The translations under genes and the position numbers were made by a program. The notes beneath the pieces are model-generated. The model was not told the origin of the DNA. It worked only from the letters and a program-made list of their open reading frames with translations, and did no database searches. Of a DNA stretch of 64,000 nucleotides, positions 16,739 to 26,416 are shown piece by piece. How positions within the stretch are numbered: position 1 is the first letter of the stretch; every line of letters begins with the position of its first letter. The DNA comes from Thorsellia kenyensis. Lineage in GTDB: Bacteria > Pseudomonadota > Gammaproteobacteria > Enterobacterales > Thorselliaceae. The stretch covers positions 62,001 through 126,000 of the forward strand of contig NZ_JBHLXE010000027.1 of NCBI RefSeq assembly GCF_042432445.1, in the 5' to 3' direction.

Positions 16739-18520
16739 ATGCGTACTCACTATTGCGGTCAAGTAAATCAATCCCACGTGAATCAAACCATATCGTTAGC
16801 AGGTTGGGTTCATAGACGTAAAGATCTTGGTGGACTGATATTTATATATTTACGAGATAGAGAAGGGTTAGTTCAAGTTTTTTTCGATCCTAAAAATCAA
16901 GCATCTTTTGAAATTGCCCAGCAACTAAGGAATGAATTTTGTATTTCAATTGAGGGTATCGTGAGAGCTCGCCCAGAAAATCAAGTGAATCATGACGTAA
17001 AAACAGGTTCAATTGAAATTGAAGCAACTCAATTGACTATTATAAATCGTTCTGAACCTCTGCCATTAGACAGTAATCAAGTGAATACCGAAGAGCAAAG
17101 ATTAAAATATCGTTATATCGATTTAAGACGTCCAGAAATGACTGAAAGACTAATGAAAAGAAGCCTTATCACCCGATTCGTTCGCCGCTATTTAGATGAT
17201 AACGGGTTTTTAGATATTGAAACACCAATGTTAACTAAAGCGACCCCTGAAGGCGCTCGTGACTATCTGGTACCGAGTCGCGTGAATAAAGGTAAATTTT
17301 ATGCTTTGCCTCAATCGCCTCAATTGTTCAAACAGTTGTTGATGATGTCAGGGTACGATAAATACTACCAAATTGTAAAATGCTTTAGAGATGAAGATTT
17401 AAGAGCTGATAGACAACCAGAATTTACGCAAATAGATATTGAAACCTCTTTCTTAAGTGCAGATAGTGTTCGTGCCATGATGGAAAAAATGATTCGTGGA
17501 CTCTTCAATGAAATCATTTCTGTTGAACTAGGTGATTTTCCAGTGATGACTTTCAGTGAAGCCATGAGTCGCTATGGTTCTGATAAGCCCGATTTAAGAA
17601 ATCCTTTAGAACTTGTTGATATTGCTGATATAGTTAAAAGTGTAGAGTTTAAGGTATTTAATGAACCTGCAAATGATGTAAATGGTCGCGTTATTGCGTT
17701 AAAAGTACCTCAAGGGGCAGTGTTTACTCGCAAGCAAATTGATGAATATGGCGCCTTTGTGAATATTTATGGTGCTAAAGGACTTGCTTGGATGAAAATT
17801 AATGAGGTTGCTAAAGGGATTGAAGGAATTCAAAGCCCAGTGAGTAAATTTTTAACTGAAGAGATTATTCAAGAAATTATCCAAAGAACAGCAGCAACCG
17901 ATGGTGATTTAATTTTCTTCGGTGCAGATAAAAAATCAATTGCAACAGATGCAATGGGTGCTTTAAGATTAAAAGTAGGTAATGACATCGAAGCAACAAC
18001 TCCTGGATTCTTCACTAAAACATGGGCACCACTATGGGTTATTGATTTCCCAATGTTTGAAGAAAACAGCGATGGCAGTTTAAGTGCTATGCATCATCCT
18101 TTTACCTCCCCTAAAGAGATGACGCCTGAAGAATTAGTAAAAGCACCACTCACTGCAGTGGCTAATGCATATGATATGGTTATTAATGGATATGAAGTGG
18201 GTGGCGGCTCAGTACGTATCTATAAATCGGATATGCAACAAACAGTATTCTCAATTTTGGGCATTAACGAAAGTGAACAAAAAGAAAAATTTGGTTTCTT
18301 ACTTGATGCATTAAAATATGGCACTCCACCACATGCCGGCCTTGCATTTGGTCTTGATAGATTGACCATGCTTTTGACTTTTACAGATAATATTCGTGAT
18401 GTTATCGCATTTCCAAAGACTACAACAGCATCATGTTTAATGACGGATGCCCCAAGTTTTGCTAATGCGCAAGCATTAGATGAACTTGCTATTGCTGTGA
18501 AAGCGATAAAATCTGAATAA
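16739..18520 (+). CDS. aspS: Aspartyl-tRNA synthetase
   Basis: 593 residues, the bacterial type. Charges tRNA-Asp with aspartate using ATP in the cytoplasm. Order of parts: OB-fold anticodon-binding domain (1-105), catalytic core starting at class II motif 1, motif 2 with KCFRDEDLRADRQPEFTQID near residue 220, the inserted GAD domain (about 285-420), and motif 3 with GLAFGLDRLTMLL near residue 535. Preceded by agagg. nudB starts 50 bases downstream, as in E. coli, where aspS-nudB-yebC-ruvC is conserved. Confidence 0.97.
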   Translation: MRTHYCGQVNQSHVNQTISLAGWVHRRKDLGGLIFIYLRDREGLVQVFFDPKNQASFEIAQQLRNEFCISIEGIVRARPENQVNHDVKTGSIEIEATQLTIINRSEPLPLDSNQVNTEEQRLKYRYIDLRRPEMTERLMKRSLITRFVRRYLDDNGFLDIETPMLTKATPEGARDYLVPSRVNKGKFYALPQSPQLFKQLLMMSGYDKYYQIVKCFRDEDLRADRQPEFTQIDIETSFLSADSVRAMMEKMIRGLFNEIISVELGDFPVMTFSEAMSRYGSDKPDLRNPLELVDIADIVKSVEFKVFNEPANDVNGRVIALKVPQGAVFTRKQIDEYGAFVNIYGAKGLAWMKINEVAKGIEGIQSPVSKFLTEEIIQEIIQRTAATDGDLIFFGADKKSIATDAMGALRLKVGNDIEATTPGFFTKTWAPLWVIDFPMFEENSDGSLSAMHHPFTSPKEMTPEELVKAPLTAVANAYDMVINGYEVGGGSVRIYKSDMQQTVFSILGINESEQKEKFGFLLDALKYGTPPHAGLAFGLDRLTMLLTFTDNIRDVIAFPKTTTASCLMTDAPSFANAQALDELAIAVKAIKSE

Positions 18521-18570
18521 GGCAAATTAAGCATGTTGGCTTTTCAATACTTTTATTTAGTAATTACATC

Positions 18571-19026
18571 ATGGTAAGTGTAGCACCACAGTATAAAAAA
18601 CCTGAATCTGTCTTAGTGGTTATTTTTAGCCGTTTTGATAAAAAGGTACTTATGCTGCAAAGGAAAGATGACTCCACCTTTTGGCAATCTGTTACAGGTA
18701 GCTTAGAAGAGGGGGAGTTACCTTTAGAAACTGCAATAAGGGAAGTTTATGAAGAGACTGGCATTCTCATTGATGGTCAAAAAATATCATTAATTGATTG
18801 TAAACATTCAGTTGTTTTTGAACTGTTTGAAAACATGAAAAAACGTTATGCGCCAGGAGTGACACACAATTTAGAGCATTGGTTTTTATTACCTTTAGAC
18901 AAAGTACCAGAGATAAAAATATCTGAGCACCTCGCTTTTTGTTGGTTAGATCTTGAAGAAGCAATTTTAAAAACCAAATCACCAAATAATGCTGAAGCAA
19001 TAAATATATTCGTTCGCAACTTTTGA
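18571..19026 (+). CDS. nudB: Dihydroneopterin triphosphate diphosphatase
   Basis: 151 residues. Removes pyrophosphate from dihydroneopterin triphosphate, the second step of folate synthesis. The Nudix box is intact: GSLEEGELPLETAIREVYEE then TGI. Further matches to E. coli NudB are VLMLQRKDDSTFWQSVTGS, YAPGVTHNLEHWF and SEHLAFCWLD. It lies directly after aspS; no strong ribosome site is visible before the ATG, which fits coupling to aspS translation. Confidence 0.93.
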   Translation: MVSVAPQYKKPESVLVVIFSRFDKKVLMLQRKDDSTFWQSVTGSLEEGELPLETAIREVYEETGILIDGQKISLIDCKHSVVFELFENMKKRYAPGVTHNLEHWFLLPLDKVPEIKISEHLAFCWLDLEEAILKTKSPNNAEAINIFVRNF

Positions 19027-19117
19027 TTTTTTAACTAGATTAGAAATTTTTTAAGTCTTAGCAAATTAATCGTGGTTTGATGCTAAGTTTATTTAGTTAA
19101 ATCTGCTTAAACTGATA

Positions 19118-19137
19118 TCAAGTCAAGTCAAGTCAAG
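19118..19137. repeat. 5-bp tandem repeat upstream of yebC
   Basis: Four copies of tcaag in the nudB-yebC spacer. Short non-coding slippage tract; no known meaning. Confidence 0.8.
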
Positions 19138-19296
19138 TTAATTATTACTCTTAAGTGCTATATACTTTGTTAGCATTAGAAAGAGACTTAGCAGACTTAG
19201 TCAACTTGAATATATAAATTAAAACCTATAAATTACCAATGTAATTTTTTCTTTGTTTACAAATATAATATCTGCATGTTTTAAAGGAGATTTAAT

Positions 19297-20040
19297 ATGG
19301 CAGGACATAGTAAATGGGCAAATACTAAACATCGCAAAGCGGCCCAAGACGCAAAGCGTGGAAAAATTTTCACTAAAATCATTAGAGAATTAGTCACAGC
19401 TGCCAAATTAGGTGGGGGTGATCCAGGCTCAAATCCAAGACTAAGAGCTGCTATAGATAAAGCATTGTCAAATAATATGACAAGAGATACCCTAAATAGA
19501 GCTATTGCCAGAGGCGTCGGTGGTGATGATGATGCGGATATGGAGTCTATTGTCTATGAAGGTTATGGCCCTGGTGGTACCGCTGTAATGGTTGAGTGCT
19601 TGAGTGATAATAGAAAAAGAACAGTATCAGAAGTTAGACATGCATTTACTAAAACTGGTGGTAATTTAGGTACTGATGGTTCAGTTAGCTATTTGTTTAC
19701 TAAGCGTGGTGTCATTTCTTATGCTCCTGGGATCAGTGAAGATGACATAATGGAAGTGGCTATTGAAGCTGGTGCAGATGATGTTGAAGTATTCGATGAT
19801 GGTGCTATTGATGTGTACACAACACCGGAGAGTTTTGGTGCAGTCAAGGATGCTTTGGATGCAAGAGGCTTTCAAGCCGATAATGCTGAAGTTGCACTGA
19901 TCCCATCGACTAAAGCCGAATTAGATGCAGAAACAGCGCCTAAACTACTCAAACTTATTGATATGCTTGAAGATTGTGATGACGTCCAGGAAGTCTATCA
20001 CAACGGCGACATCTCGGATGAAATAGCTGCGTTGTTATAA
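19297..20040 (+). CDS. yebC: YebC/TACO1 family protein
   Basis: 247 residues, the E. coli length. YebC-family proteins have been described as DNA-binding regulators; more recent work on the family and on mitochondrial TACO1 points to a role in translation elongation at difficult stretches. Starts with the invariant MAGHSKWANTKHRKAAQDAK and carries YEGYGPGGTAVMVECLSDN and NLGTDGSVSYLF. A strong ribosome site (aaaggag) precedes the ATG. It is followed by a textbook terminator, so unlike in E. coli it is not joined to ruvC. Confidence 0.96.
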   Translation: MAGHSKWANTKHRKAAQDAKRGKIFTKIIRELVTAAKLGGGDPGSNPRLRAAIDKALSNNMTRDTLNRAIARGVGGDDDADMESIVYEGYGPGGTAVMVECLSDNRKRTVSEVRHAFTKTGGNLGTDGSVSYLFTKRGVISYAPGISEDDIMEVAIEAGADDVEVFDDGAIDVYTTPESFGAVKDALDARGFQADNAEVALIPSTKAELDAETAPKLLKLIDMLEDCDDVQEVYHNGDISDEIAALL

Positions 20041-20065
20041 TTATACTCAGCTATTGCCTTCAAAG

Positions 20066-20092
20066 AAAAAGCCAGCGACAGCTGGCTTTTTT
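20066..20092 (+). terminator. Rho-independent terminator after yebC
   Basis: Stem agccagc/gctggct with loop gaca, preceded by A residues and followed by a run of T. It starts 26 bases after the yebC stop. Confidence 0.92.
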
Positions 20093-20904
20093 ATCCCTAA
20101 ACACCAATGTGTAAGTTATTATTCAATAAGTGATAAATTTAGTAAAGTTCACCGTATTTAATTGTTATGGATAATATATTAAGTAATATAGGAAAAGGGC
20201 AGGCGGGTGAATTTTTATACCCTATTGAATTAATGCTTAAATGGGTTTTTATTGATTAAGTAATTCATCATAAATGAATCACAAACCCAATATATAACAT
20301 CTTTATCTTGGTATTTAATCTCCTACATTGCAAGCCATCAACAACAATGAATAATAAGGTGGTAAATGGATAGCGAGCACTACTAGAAATCACAGGAATG
20401 TAGAATCAATTTTCATTGTCAATTAGGTGAGAAATGAGATCTGCTTACGAAGGGATAATGCAGCAGAAACATCTTTTATAAACAAACTCACTGTAAGCTT
20501 ATTGAAAAATGGAAAACTGAAAAACTGAAAAACTTAAAAGCTGTTAAAGCAAGTATGGACAACAAAAAAGTATCCACTTATGCTTAATGAATAATTATTA
20601 AAACTTTTAAATCCAAGCAATTTTACTGATTAAAACTCACCCGTTTGTCCTTCATGGGTAGCGTAAAAGCTTGTTTTCTTAATTTACTTGATGATACGAT
20701 GCACTTGCTTTTACCATAAGAGTAGTTATTAGCAAGAATAAGAATTATAATTTTACAGTTCTGCCTTCTTTTTGATACTTCTTCCTTTAACAAAAGAAAT
20801 TTAATTCAAATGACGGTGATATATATTGTATATTTCTGCATTCCTCAGTATACAAAAAATGCTTTGCGACTAGGAACGACTTTTAAAAGGTAATTATTTT
20901 TTCT
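20093..20904. other. 0.8-kb spacer separating yebC from ruvC
   Basis: No gene found. It contains a long imperfect hairpin: outer arms tgggttt (20242-20248) and aaaccca (20283-20289), inner arms attcat and atgaat. It also has a short tandem tract of aaaactga units near 20513-20535. In E. coli yebC and ruvC are adjacent, so the spacer is extra DNA here, perhaps the remains of a lost gene. Confidence 0.45.
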
Positions 20905-21426
20905 ATGGCGATTATATTAGGTATCGATCCTGGTTCAAGAATAACTGGGTATGGTGTTCTTTTACACAAGGGTAATGCATTTAGTTATCTTGGAAGCGGT
21001 TGTATAAAGACAGATGTAGATGATATGCCCTCAAGATTAAAAATAATATTTGCTGGGGTAACACAAATCATAGAACAGTTTTCTCCTGATTGTATGGCGA
21101 TTGAAAAAATTTTCATGGCTAAAAATCCTGATTCTGCGTTTAAACTAGGTCAAGCTAGGGGCGTAGCTATGGTAGCAGGGGTAAACAAGGAATTACCAAT
21201 TTATGAATATGCTGCAAGACAAGTAAAACAAACCGTTGTTGGCACAGGTGCAGCCGATAAACAGCAAATTCAAATGATGGTAAAATACCTATTAAAATTA
21301 GAAAAAAGCCCTCAAGCTGATGCAGCAGATGCCTTAGCTATTGCAATTACCCATTGTCATCTAGGTGTTAATATGCTGAGAGTAAAGCAGGGGGCTTTGA
21401 GTATGAAAAAAGGAAGACTAAGGTAG
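20905..21426 (+). CDS. ruvC: Holliday junction resolvase RuvC
   Basis: 173 residues. Endonuclease that cuts Holliday junctions as a dimer after RuvAB branch migration. The four catalytic acidic residues are Asp8 (GIDPG), Glu67 (AIEKIFMAKN), Asp139 and Asp142 (ADAADALA). The motif KQTVVGTGAADKQQ is also typical. No ruvA or ruvB follows; the next gene, prs, is convergent. The nearest ribosome-like site (aaaagg) is about 15 bases from the ATG, rather far. Confidence 0.95.
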   Translation: MAIILGIDPGSRITGYGVLLHKGNAFSYLGSGCIKTDVDDMPSRLKIIFAGVTQIIEQFSPDCMAIEKIFMAKNPDSAFKLGQARGVAMVAGVNKELPIYEYAARQVKQTVVGTGAADKQQIQMMVKYLLKLEKSPQADAADALAIAITHCHLGVNMLRVKQGALSMKKGRLR

Positions 21427-21440
21427 AAGTTATCGACTAC

Positions 21441-21468
21441 CCAATGCCGTATTTCTTAAAAGCATTGG
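21441..21468. terminator. Possible hairpin between convergent ruvC and prs
   Basis: Arms ccaatgc (21441-21447) and gcattgg (21462-21468) in the short convergent gap. No T run directly follows on either strand, so termination is uncertain. Confidence 0.4.
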
Positions 21469-21498
21469 ATAGGTGTAAAAAAAGTTTAAAAAAGCAGT

Positions 21499-22446
21499 CT
21501 AGTACTCAAACATGGCAGAAATAGACTCTTCGTTGCTGATACGACGAATCGCTTCAGCGAGCATCGCTGAAATGCTCAGAGTTCTCACTTTACCTAAAGA
21601 CTTGATATTCTCAGATAGAGGAATAGTATCACAAACAATCACTTCATCAATGACTGAATTTTTAATGTTATTGTAGGCATTACCAGAAAAAACAGGGTGA
21701 GTTGCATATGCAAATACACGCTTAGCTCCGCGACCTTTAAGTGCTTCAGCCGCTTTACATAAAGTACCTGCTGTATCAATCATGTCATCGACTAAAATAC
21801 AATCCCTATCCTTTACGTCACCAATTAAGTTCATTACTTCAGAAACATTCGCTTGAGGGCGACGCTTATCAATAATAGCCATGTCGGTATCATTAAGTAG
21901 TTTAGCGATTGCTCGAGCTCTTACTACACCACCTATATCAGGAGAAACAACAACTGGATTATCTAGTGTTTGCTTCTTCATATCTTCTAATATGATTGGG
22001 CTGCCGAACACATTATCTACAGGGACATCAAAAAAACCTTGAATTTGCTCAGCGTGTAAATCCATAGTTAGGATTCTATCTACACCAACACTCGATAAAA
22101 AATCAGCTACTACTTTAGCTGTAATAGGTACACGAGCTGAGCGCACGCGTCTATCTTGTCTTGCATAGCCAAAATAAGGAATAACAGCAGTGATGCGTCC
22201 AGCAGAAGCACGACGTAGAGCATCAATCATAACCACTAATTCCATTAAATTGTCATTAGTAGGAGCACACGTTGATTGAATAATAAAAATATCTCCACCG
22301 CGAACATTTTCATTAATTTGGACGCTGACTTCACCATCACTAAAGCGACCTACAGAGGCATCACCAAGACTTGAATATAAACGTTTAGCTACACGTTGGG
22401 CAAGATCGGGAACTGCATTACCGGCAAAAATCTTCATATCAGACAC
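21499..22446 (-). CDS. prs: Ribose-phosphate pyrophosphokinase
   Basis: 315 residues, the E. coli length. Makes PRPP from ribose 5-phosphate and ATP for nucleotide, histidine, tryptophan and NAD synthesis. Key parts: the ATP-site loop PYFGYARQDRRVRSARVPIT near residue 93, the metal-binding MDLHAEQIQGFFD near 128, and the PRPP loop LVDDMIDTAGTLCKAAEALK near 218. A tgagg ribosome site precedes the start. It appears as a single-gene unit. Confidence 0.97.
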   Translation of the reverse strand: MSDMKIFAGNAVPDLAQRVAKRLYSSLGDASVGRFSDGEVSVQINENVRGGDIFIIQSTCAPTNDNLMELVVMIDALRRASAGRITAVIPYFGYARQDRRVRSARVPITAKVVADFLSSVGVDRILTMDLHAEQIQGFFDVPVDNVFGSPIILEDMKKQTLDNPVVVSPDIGGVVRARAIAKLLNDTDMAIIDKRRPQANVSEVMNLIGDVKDRDCILVDDMIDTAGTLCKAAEALKGRGAKRVFAYATHPVFSGNAYNNIKNSVIDEVIVCDTIPLSENIKSLGKVRTLSISAMLAEAIRRISNEESISAMFEY

Positions 22447-22624
22447 ATAAACCTCAGGCTTGTTAAGGGATTGTGTTTAATTAATAAAATTAAACGTTAA
22501 AAAAATACTTTTGCTTAAAATTAAGTGAATAGTTTAACTGTTTACGTCAATCAAATACAGCACAAATTAATACATTCATAGAAAATTGGTAAAATTGCTT
22601 AATTACTGAAATTCATAACTACTT

Positions 22625-24367
22625 TTAATGAGATTTTTCCTCACATTCGCACCAGTTTTTGAGTTTAGTTGTTTTTCCTATACCTGGATTAAAACAGTTG
22701 GTAGGATCACTTGTTTTATAAAAATTAACCAAATCCTCATTTGCATTATAGATATGCCCCACATTATGTTCAGCCGGATATTGTGCTTCTCTTGCATCGA
22801 GTAGTTTTAGCATCTCATTTTTTATTGTTTCTATATTTTCACCTTTTTTTACAATATAATCTTGATGGAAGACATAGCATAAAAAGTGCCCGTAATAGAG
22901 TTTATTTATCAGTTTTTTCTCAATAGAAGAAGGTAATTTCTCAAGCCACTCACTTTCATTGCGTCTAAGAGCAATATCTAAGGCCAAAACACCTTCTGAT
23001 TTATCGTCATGAACAGCATGGTATCTTATAGCAGCACCTGCTGCCGCGAAACGGTGTAAAAAGGCTTTTTTAGCTTCATCATCATTGCATTCAAAGAAAG
23101 CACCTTGTGAACCTGCTTGATTAAAAAATTCATCTAAAAGGGATTGAACTTCTTTAATCGTTTCTCCTGCCACTTTAAGCATTAAGTGATGTTCGTACCT
23201 ATCACGAAATTCGTTCATTCGAGAAGGAAGTTGATTTTTAAAAAAACGGCTAGCAAATTGAATCAATTTGTCACTGAGGTTATTAGGCAAAATATTTTTT
23301 ATAATAGGCATGCCAAGCCATGTATCGATTTGTCCCTTAATAGCAAAAAATCTTGGCATTTTATCAGTGCCAAATTTATTGATCATCATAAAAGTGTCTT
23401 TGCCATATTTTTCTGAAATATCATACATATCTCTATGCATATATTCACCAGCAATAGGCAATTGCTTTGTTTTAGTAAGCAAGTCCCTGCGTAATTGTGT
23501 TAGTACTTGCTCATCATTTGTTCCAATGTAAAAAACTTTTTGTTCGGGTTCTTGTTCAAAGGTGTCCAAGCGAACAGCAAAAACTGCTATTTTACCTGCA
23601 GAACCTGACGCCTCATAAAGTCTGCGTTTGTCTGCATTGTATCGTGAAGGTGTATTTGCATCTACATCTCTGATTCGCTCTATATATTCATTATCAGATG
23701 CAATTTTTTCTGTAGCAGGCAGATTATCTTTTAAAAAATTTCCTGCTTGGAGATTGGTTAAAATTTCTTCAGGAGTTTCACCTAAATCAATCCCTAAATG
23801 ATTAACTAATTCTAATTTACCGTCGGTATTTACTTTTGCAAATAAGGAGAGTTCTGTATAAGCAGGGCCTCTTTGAACAAGCGCACCTCCTGAGTTATTA
23901 CAGATTCCACCAATGACTGAAGCACCGATACATGAAGAACCTATTACTGAATGAGGTTCTCTTCTCAAGGGCTTTAAGGCTTTTTCGAGTTGATATAGCG
24001 TAGTACCAGGAAGACTTACTATTTGTTCTCCTTTGTTTAACAAAAAGAGATCATCAATTTTTAATGTACTTATGATCACAACGTCCCTGTCATAGTCGTC
24101 ACCGCTCGGTGTAGAGCCTTCGGTAAGCCCTGTTTTGGCTGCTTGCATAATGACTATTTTATCGTGTTTCACACATATTTTGAGCATATTCCAAAGTTCA
24201 AGAAGATCAGTTGGGATCAAAACGGCTATAGCTTTACCACCGCCAGAACGAAAACCTTTTGAATAACGGTCTATTTTGGCAGGTTTTGTTAGTATTTTTG
24301 AAGCCCCTATATTTTCTCTTATTTCATTAATAAATTGTTCAGTTGTCAAAGAATGTTTTGTATCCAT
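22625..24367 (-). CDS. dld: Quinone-dependent D-lactate dehydrogenase
   Basis: 580 residues from the chosen start (E. coli Dld 571). A peripheral inner-membrane flavoprotein that oxidises D-lactate to pyruvate and reduces ubiquinone. The FAD domain contains IMQAAKTGLTEGSTPSGDDY and HSVIGSSCIGASVIGGICNN. The C-terminal membrane-binding half includes RNESEWLEKLPSSIE and AEHNVGHIYNA. I chose ATG 24367 because it is preceded by gagagg and matches the length of the E. coli N-terminus. A longer frame to 24421 adds 18 residues without homologous match. Confidence 0.95.
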   Translation of the reverse strand: MDTKHSLTTEQFINEIRENIGASKILTKPAKIDRYSKGFRSGGGKAIAVLIPTDLLELWNMLKICVKHDKIVIMQAAKTGLTEGSTPSGDDYDRDVVIISTLKIDDLFLLNKGEQIVSLPGTTLYQLEKALKPLRREPHSVIGSSCIGASVIGGICNNSGGALVQRGPAYTELSLFAKVNTDGKLELVNHLGIDLGETPEEILTNLQAGNFLKDNLPATEKIASDNEYIERIRDVDANTPSRYNADKRRLYEASGSAGKIAVFAVRLDTFEQEPEQKVFYIGTNDEQVLTQLRRDLLTKTKQLPIAGEYMHRDMYDISEKYGKDTFMMINKFGTDKMPRFFAIKGQIDTWLGMPIIKNILPNNLSDKLIQFASRFFKNQLPSRMNEFRDRYEHHLMLKVAGETIKEVQSLLDEFFNQAGSQGAFFECNDDEAKKAFLHRFAAAGAAIRYHAVHDDKSEGVLALDIALRRNESEWLEKLPSSIEKKLINKLYYGHFLCYVFHQDYIVKKGENIETIKNEMLKLLDAREAQYPAEHNVGHIYNANEDLVNFYKTSDPTNCFNPGIGKTTKLKNWCECEEKSH

Positions 24368-24513
24368 ACGTCCTCTCATTGTTAGTTTCAAAGATGAATA
24401 AATTCCTAATTTTACCCTCATTAATAACAGCCTAACCTATATCAGTTTAAGTATGAAATTTTTTGCTCAATTGTATTTAGAAAATAAAATAAATCATAAG
24501 AACTAGTAAAATA

Positions 24514-25137
24514 TCATACCAACTTGTACTGTCCAATTGGCAGGTCGTCAATTGTATAGCAACCAACTTGATATCGAATAAGACGTAAGGTTGGAAAACC
24601 TATATGTGCAGTCATGCGTCTTACTTGTCTATTACGTCCCTCATATAAAGAAATTTTAAGCCAGCACGTGGGTATAAGTTTCCTTTCTCTAATAGGTGGT
24701 ACTCTTTGCCATAACCAGCTAGGGGCTTGTACTTGCTCAATTTTTGCAGGTAAAGTGATCCCATCTTTTAGCATCAGACCTTGTTCAAATTGATTTAATG
24801 CGGCTTTATCAGGTATTCCCTCGACTTGAGCGTAATAGATTTTATGCGTTTTATTTTTGGGGTTACTCAGTTTGGCTTGTAATTGTCCGTTATTAGTTAA
24901 TACAAGTAAACCTTCACTATCACGGTCTAACCTACCACAGGGATAGACGTGTGGGACAGAAATGAAGTGGCTTAAGTTAGAGCGGCCTAATTCGTCGGTA
25001 AATTGGGTTAAAACATCATAAGGCTTATTAAACAAGAGAATTTTAGATTCACGCTCTTTGACTTCATGCGGAATTTTCTTCTTAACATGTGATTTTAGTA
25101 TGTATTTATGGCGCGAATGATTATTAGCTAAATTCAT
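24514..25137 (-). CDS. rluE: 23S rRNA pseudouridine2457 synthase
   Basis: 207 residues. Converts U2457 of 23S rRNA to pseudouridine. It lacks the S4 domain, like E. coli RluE, and has the catalytic aspartate in GRLDRDSEGLLVLTNNG near residue 71. The C-terminal NRQVRRMTAHIGFPTLRLIR is near-identical to E. coli. It starts three bases after the rodA stop, so it is probably the last gene of the rsfS-rlmH-mrdA-rodA unit. That is not its place in E. coli, where rodA is followed by rlpA and dacA. Confidence 0.93.
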   Translation of the reverse strand: MNLANNHSRHKYILKSHVKKKIPHEVKERESKILLFNKPYDVLTQFTDELGRSNLSHFISVPHVYPCGRLDRDSEGLLVLTNNGQLQAKLSNPKNKTHKIYYAQVEGIPDKAALNQFEQGLMLKDGITLPAKIEQVQAPSWLWQRVPPIRERKLIPTCWLKISLYEGRNRQVRRMTAHIGFPTLRLIRYQVGCYTIDDLPIGQYKLV

Positions 25138-25140
25138 AAA

Positions 25141-26253
25141 CTATAAATTCTTAGATAATGTTTTACGATGTGTGTGTACTGACATGATGATACCAAATCC
25201 TGCCATTAAAACAACCAAGGAAGATCCTCCGTAACTAATTAAGGGGAGGGGAACTCCTACAACAGGTAAAATACCACTTACCATGCCTATATTAACGAAG
25301 ATATAAATAAAGAAAATTAAGGTCAAACCACCAGCTAAAACACGGGCAAACATTGTCTGTGCTTTTGCAGCAATAATAAAACCTCTAAGGAGCAAAAGAA
25401 AATAAATAAATAGTAAAATACAGACACCAATTAAACCAAATTCTTCAGCAAGAACTGAAAAAATAAAATCAGTATGTCTTTCTGGTAAAAATTCAAGCTG
25501 TGATTGTGTGCCTAAGCCCAGGCCTTTTCCAGACAAACCGCCTGAACCGATCGCGGCTTTTGATTGAATAATATGATAACCTGCGCCTTGAGGATCTGTT
25601 TCTGGATGAATAAAAGTTAAAACACGTTGTTTTTGATAATCTAAAAGGAAAAACTCCCAAAGTAAAGGAATTGAAATTGCTACGATGATAATCGCTGAAA
25701 TAATTAAAATCCAGCTTAACCCTCCAAGAAAAAGAACAAAAAAACCGGATAAGGCAACTAAAATTGAGGTACCTAAATCAGGTTCAATTGCGATTAAAAT
25801 CGTTGGGATCATGATGATTATTATTGTAAAAAAAGTTTCTTTGTAGGTCGGAGGGGTAGAACCTCTATTTATGAAACGAGCAACCATAAGAGGTACAGTG
25901 ATTTTGGCTATTTCTGAGGGTTGAAATCGTACAAAACCTAAATCTAACCATCGTTGTGCACCTTTACTTGTATCCCCAAAAAGATCTACAAGCAACAGTA
26001 AAAATACAGTGACACAATATAGAAAAACAGCACTTTTTTCATATAAGCGAGGGGGAACTTGTGCAAAGCAAAAAAGGACAATCAACGCGACAAGCATTTG
26101 AATCAATCGCTTATTGATCATAGCGATATCTTGTCCACTCGCACTCCAAAGAATAATCAGACCGTAACTTAAAAGCATGAAAATGATAAGTAGAAATACC
26201 AAATCTATGTGCAGTTTCGTTAAAAATGAAGCATTGCTTTTTGAATGGGTCAT
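25141..26253 (-). CDS. rodA: Peptidoglycan glycosyltransferase RodA
   Basis: 370 residues, about ten membrane helices, SEDS family. Polymerises glycan strands during elongation in complex with PBP2 (mrdA, next upstream). Characteristic segments: FVRFQPSEIAKITVPLMVAR near residue 107, the conserved catalytic region with EPDLGTSILVALSGFFVLFL near 157, and GLGLGTQSQLEFLPERHTDF near 240, then the C-terminal GGSS motif VPLPLISYGGSSLVVLMAGF. The gap to mrdA is 163 bases, without an obvious terminator. Confidence 0.96.
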   Translation of the reverse strand: MTHSKSNASFLTKLHIDLVFLLIIFMLLSYGLIILWSASGQDIAMINKRLIQMLVALIVLFCFAQVPPRLYEKSAVFLYCVTVFLLLLVDLFGDTSKGAQRWLDLGFVRFQPSEIAKITVPLMVARFINRGSTPPTYKETFFTIIIIMIPTILIAIEPDLGTSILVALSGFFVLFLGGLSWILIISAIIIVAISIPLLWEFFLLDYQKQRVLTFIHPETDPQGAGYHIIQSKAAIGSGGLSGKGLGLGTQSQLEFLPERHTDFIFSVLAEEFGLIGVCILLFIYFLLLLRGFIIAAKAQTMFARVLAGGLTLIFFIYIFVNIGMVSGILPVVGVPLPLISYGGSSLVVLMAGFGIIMSVHTHRKTLSKNL

Positions 26254-26416
26254 AGTCGTTACTTTTACTTAGAGGTTAACAGTTAAATAGATTATGAAAT
26301 TCATAACCTATGAGTTCAACTTTATGATGCTATTTTTTATTAATATATATTAATTAAATAAAATGATTGCTTTATTGTTAGAATTCTCATGAGCAGGACA
26401 TTTGTGCTATCAGTAT

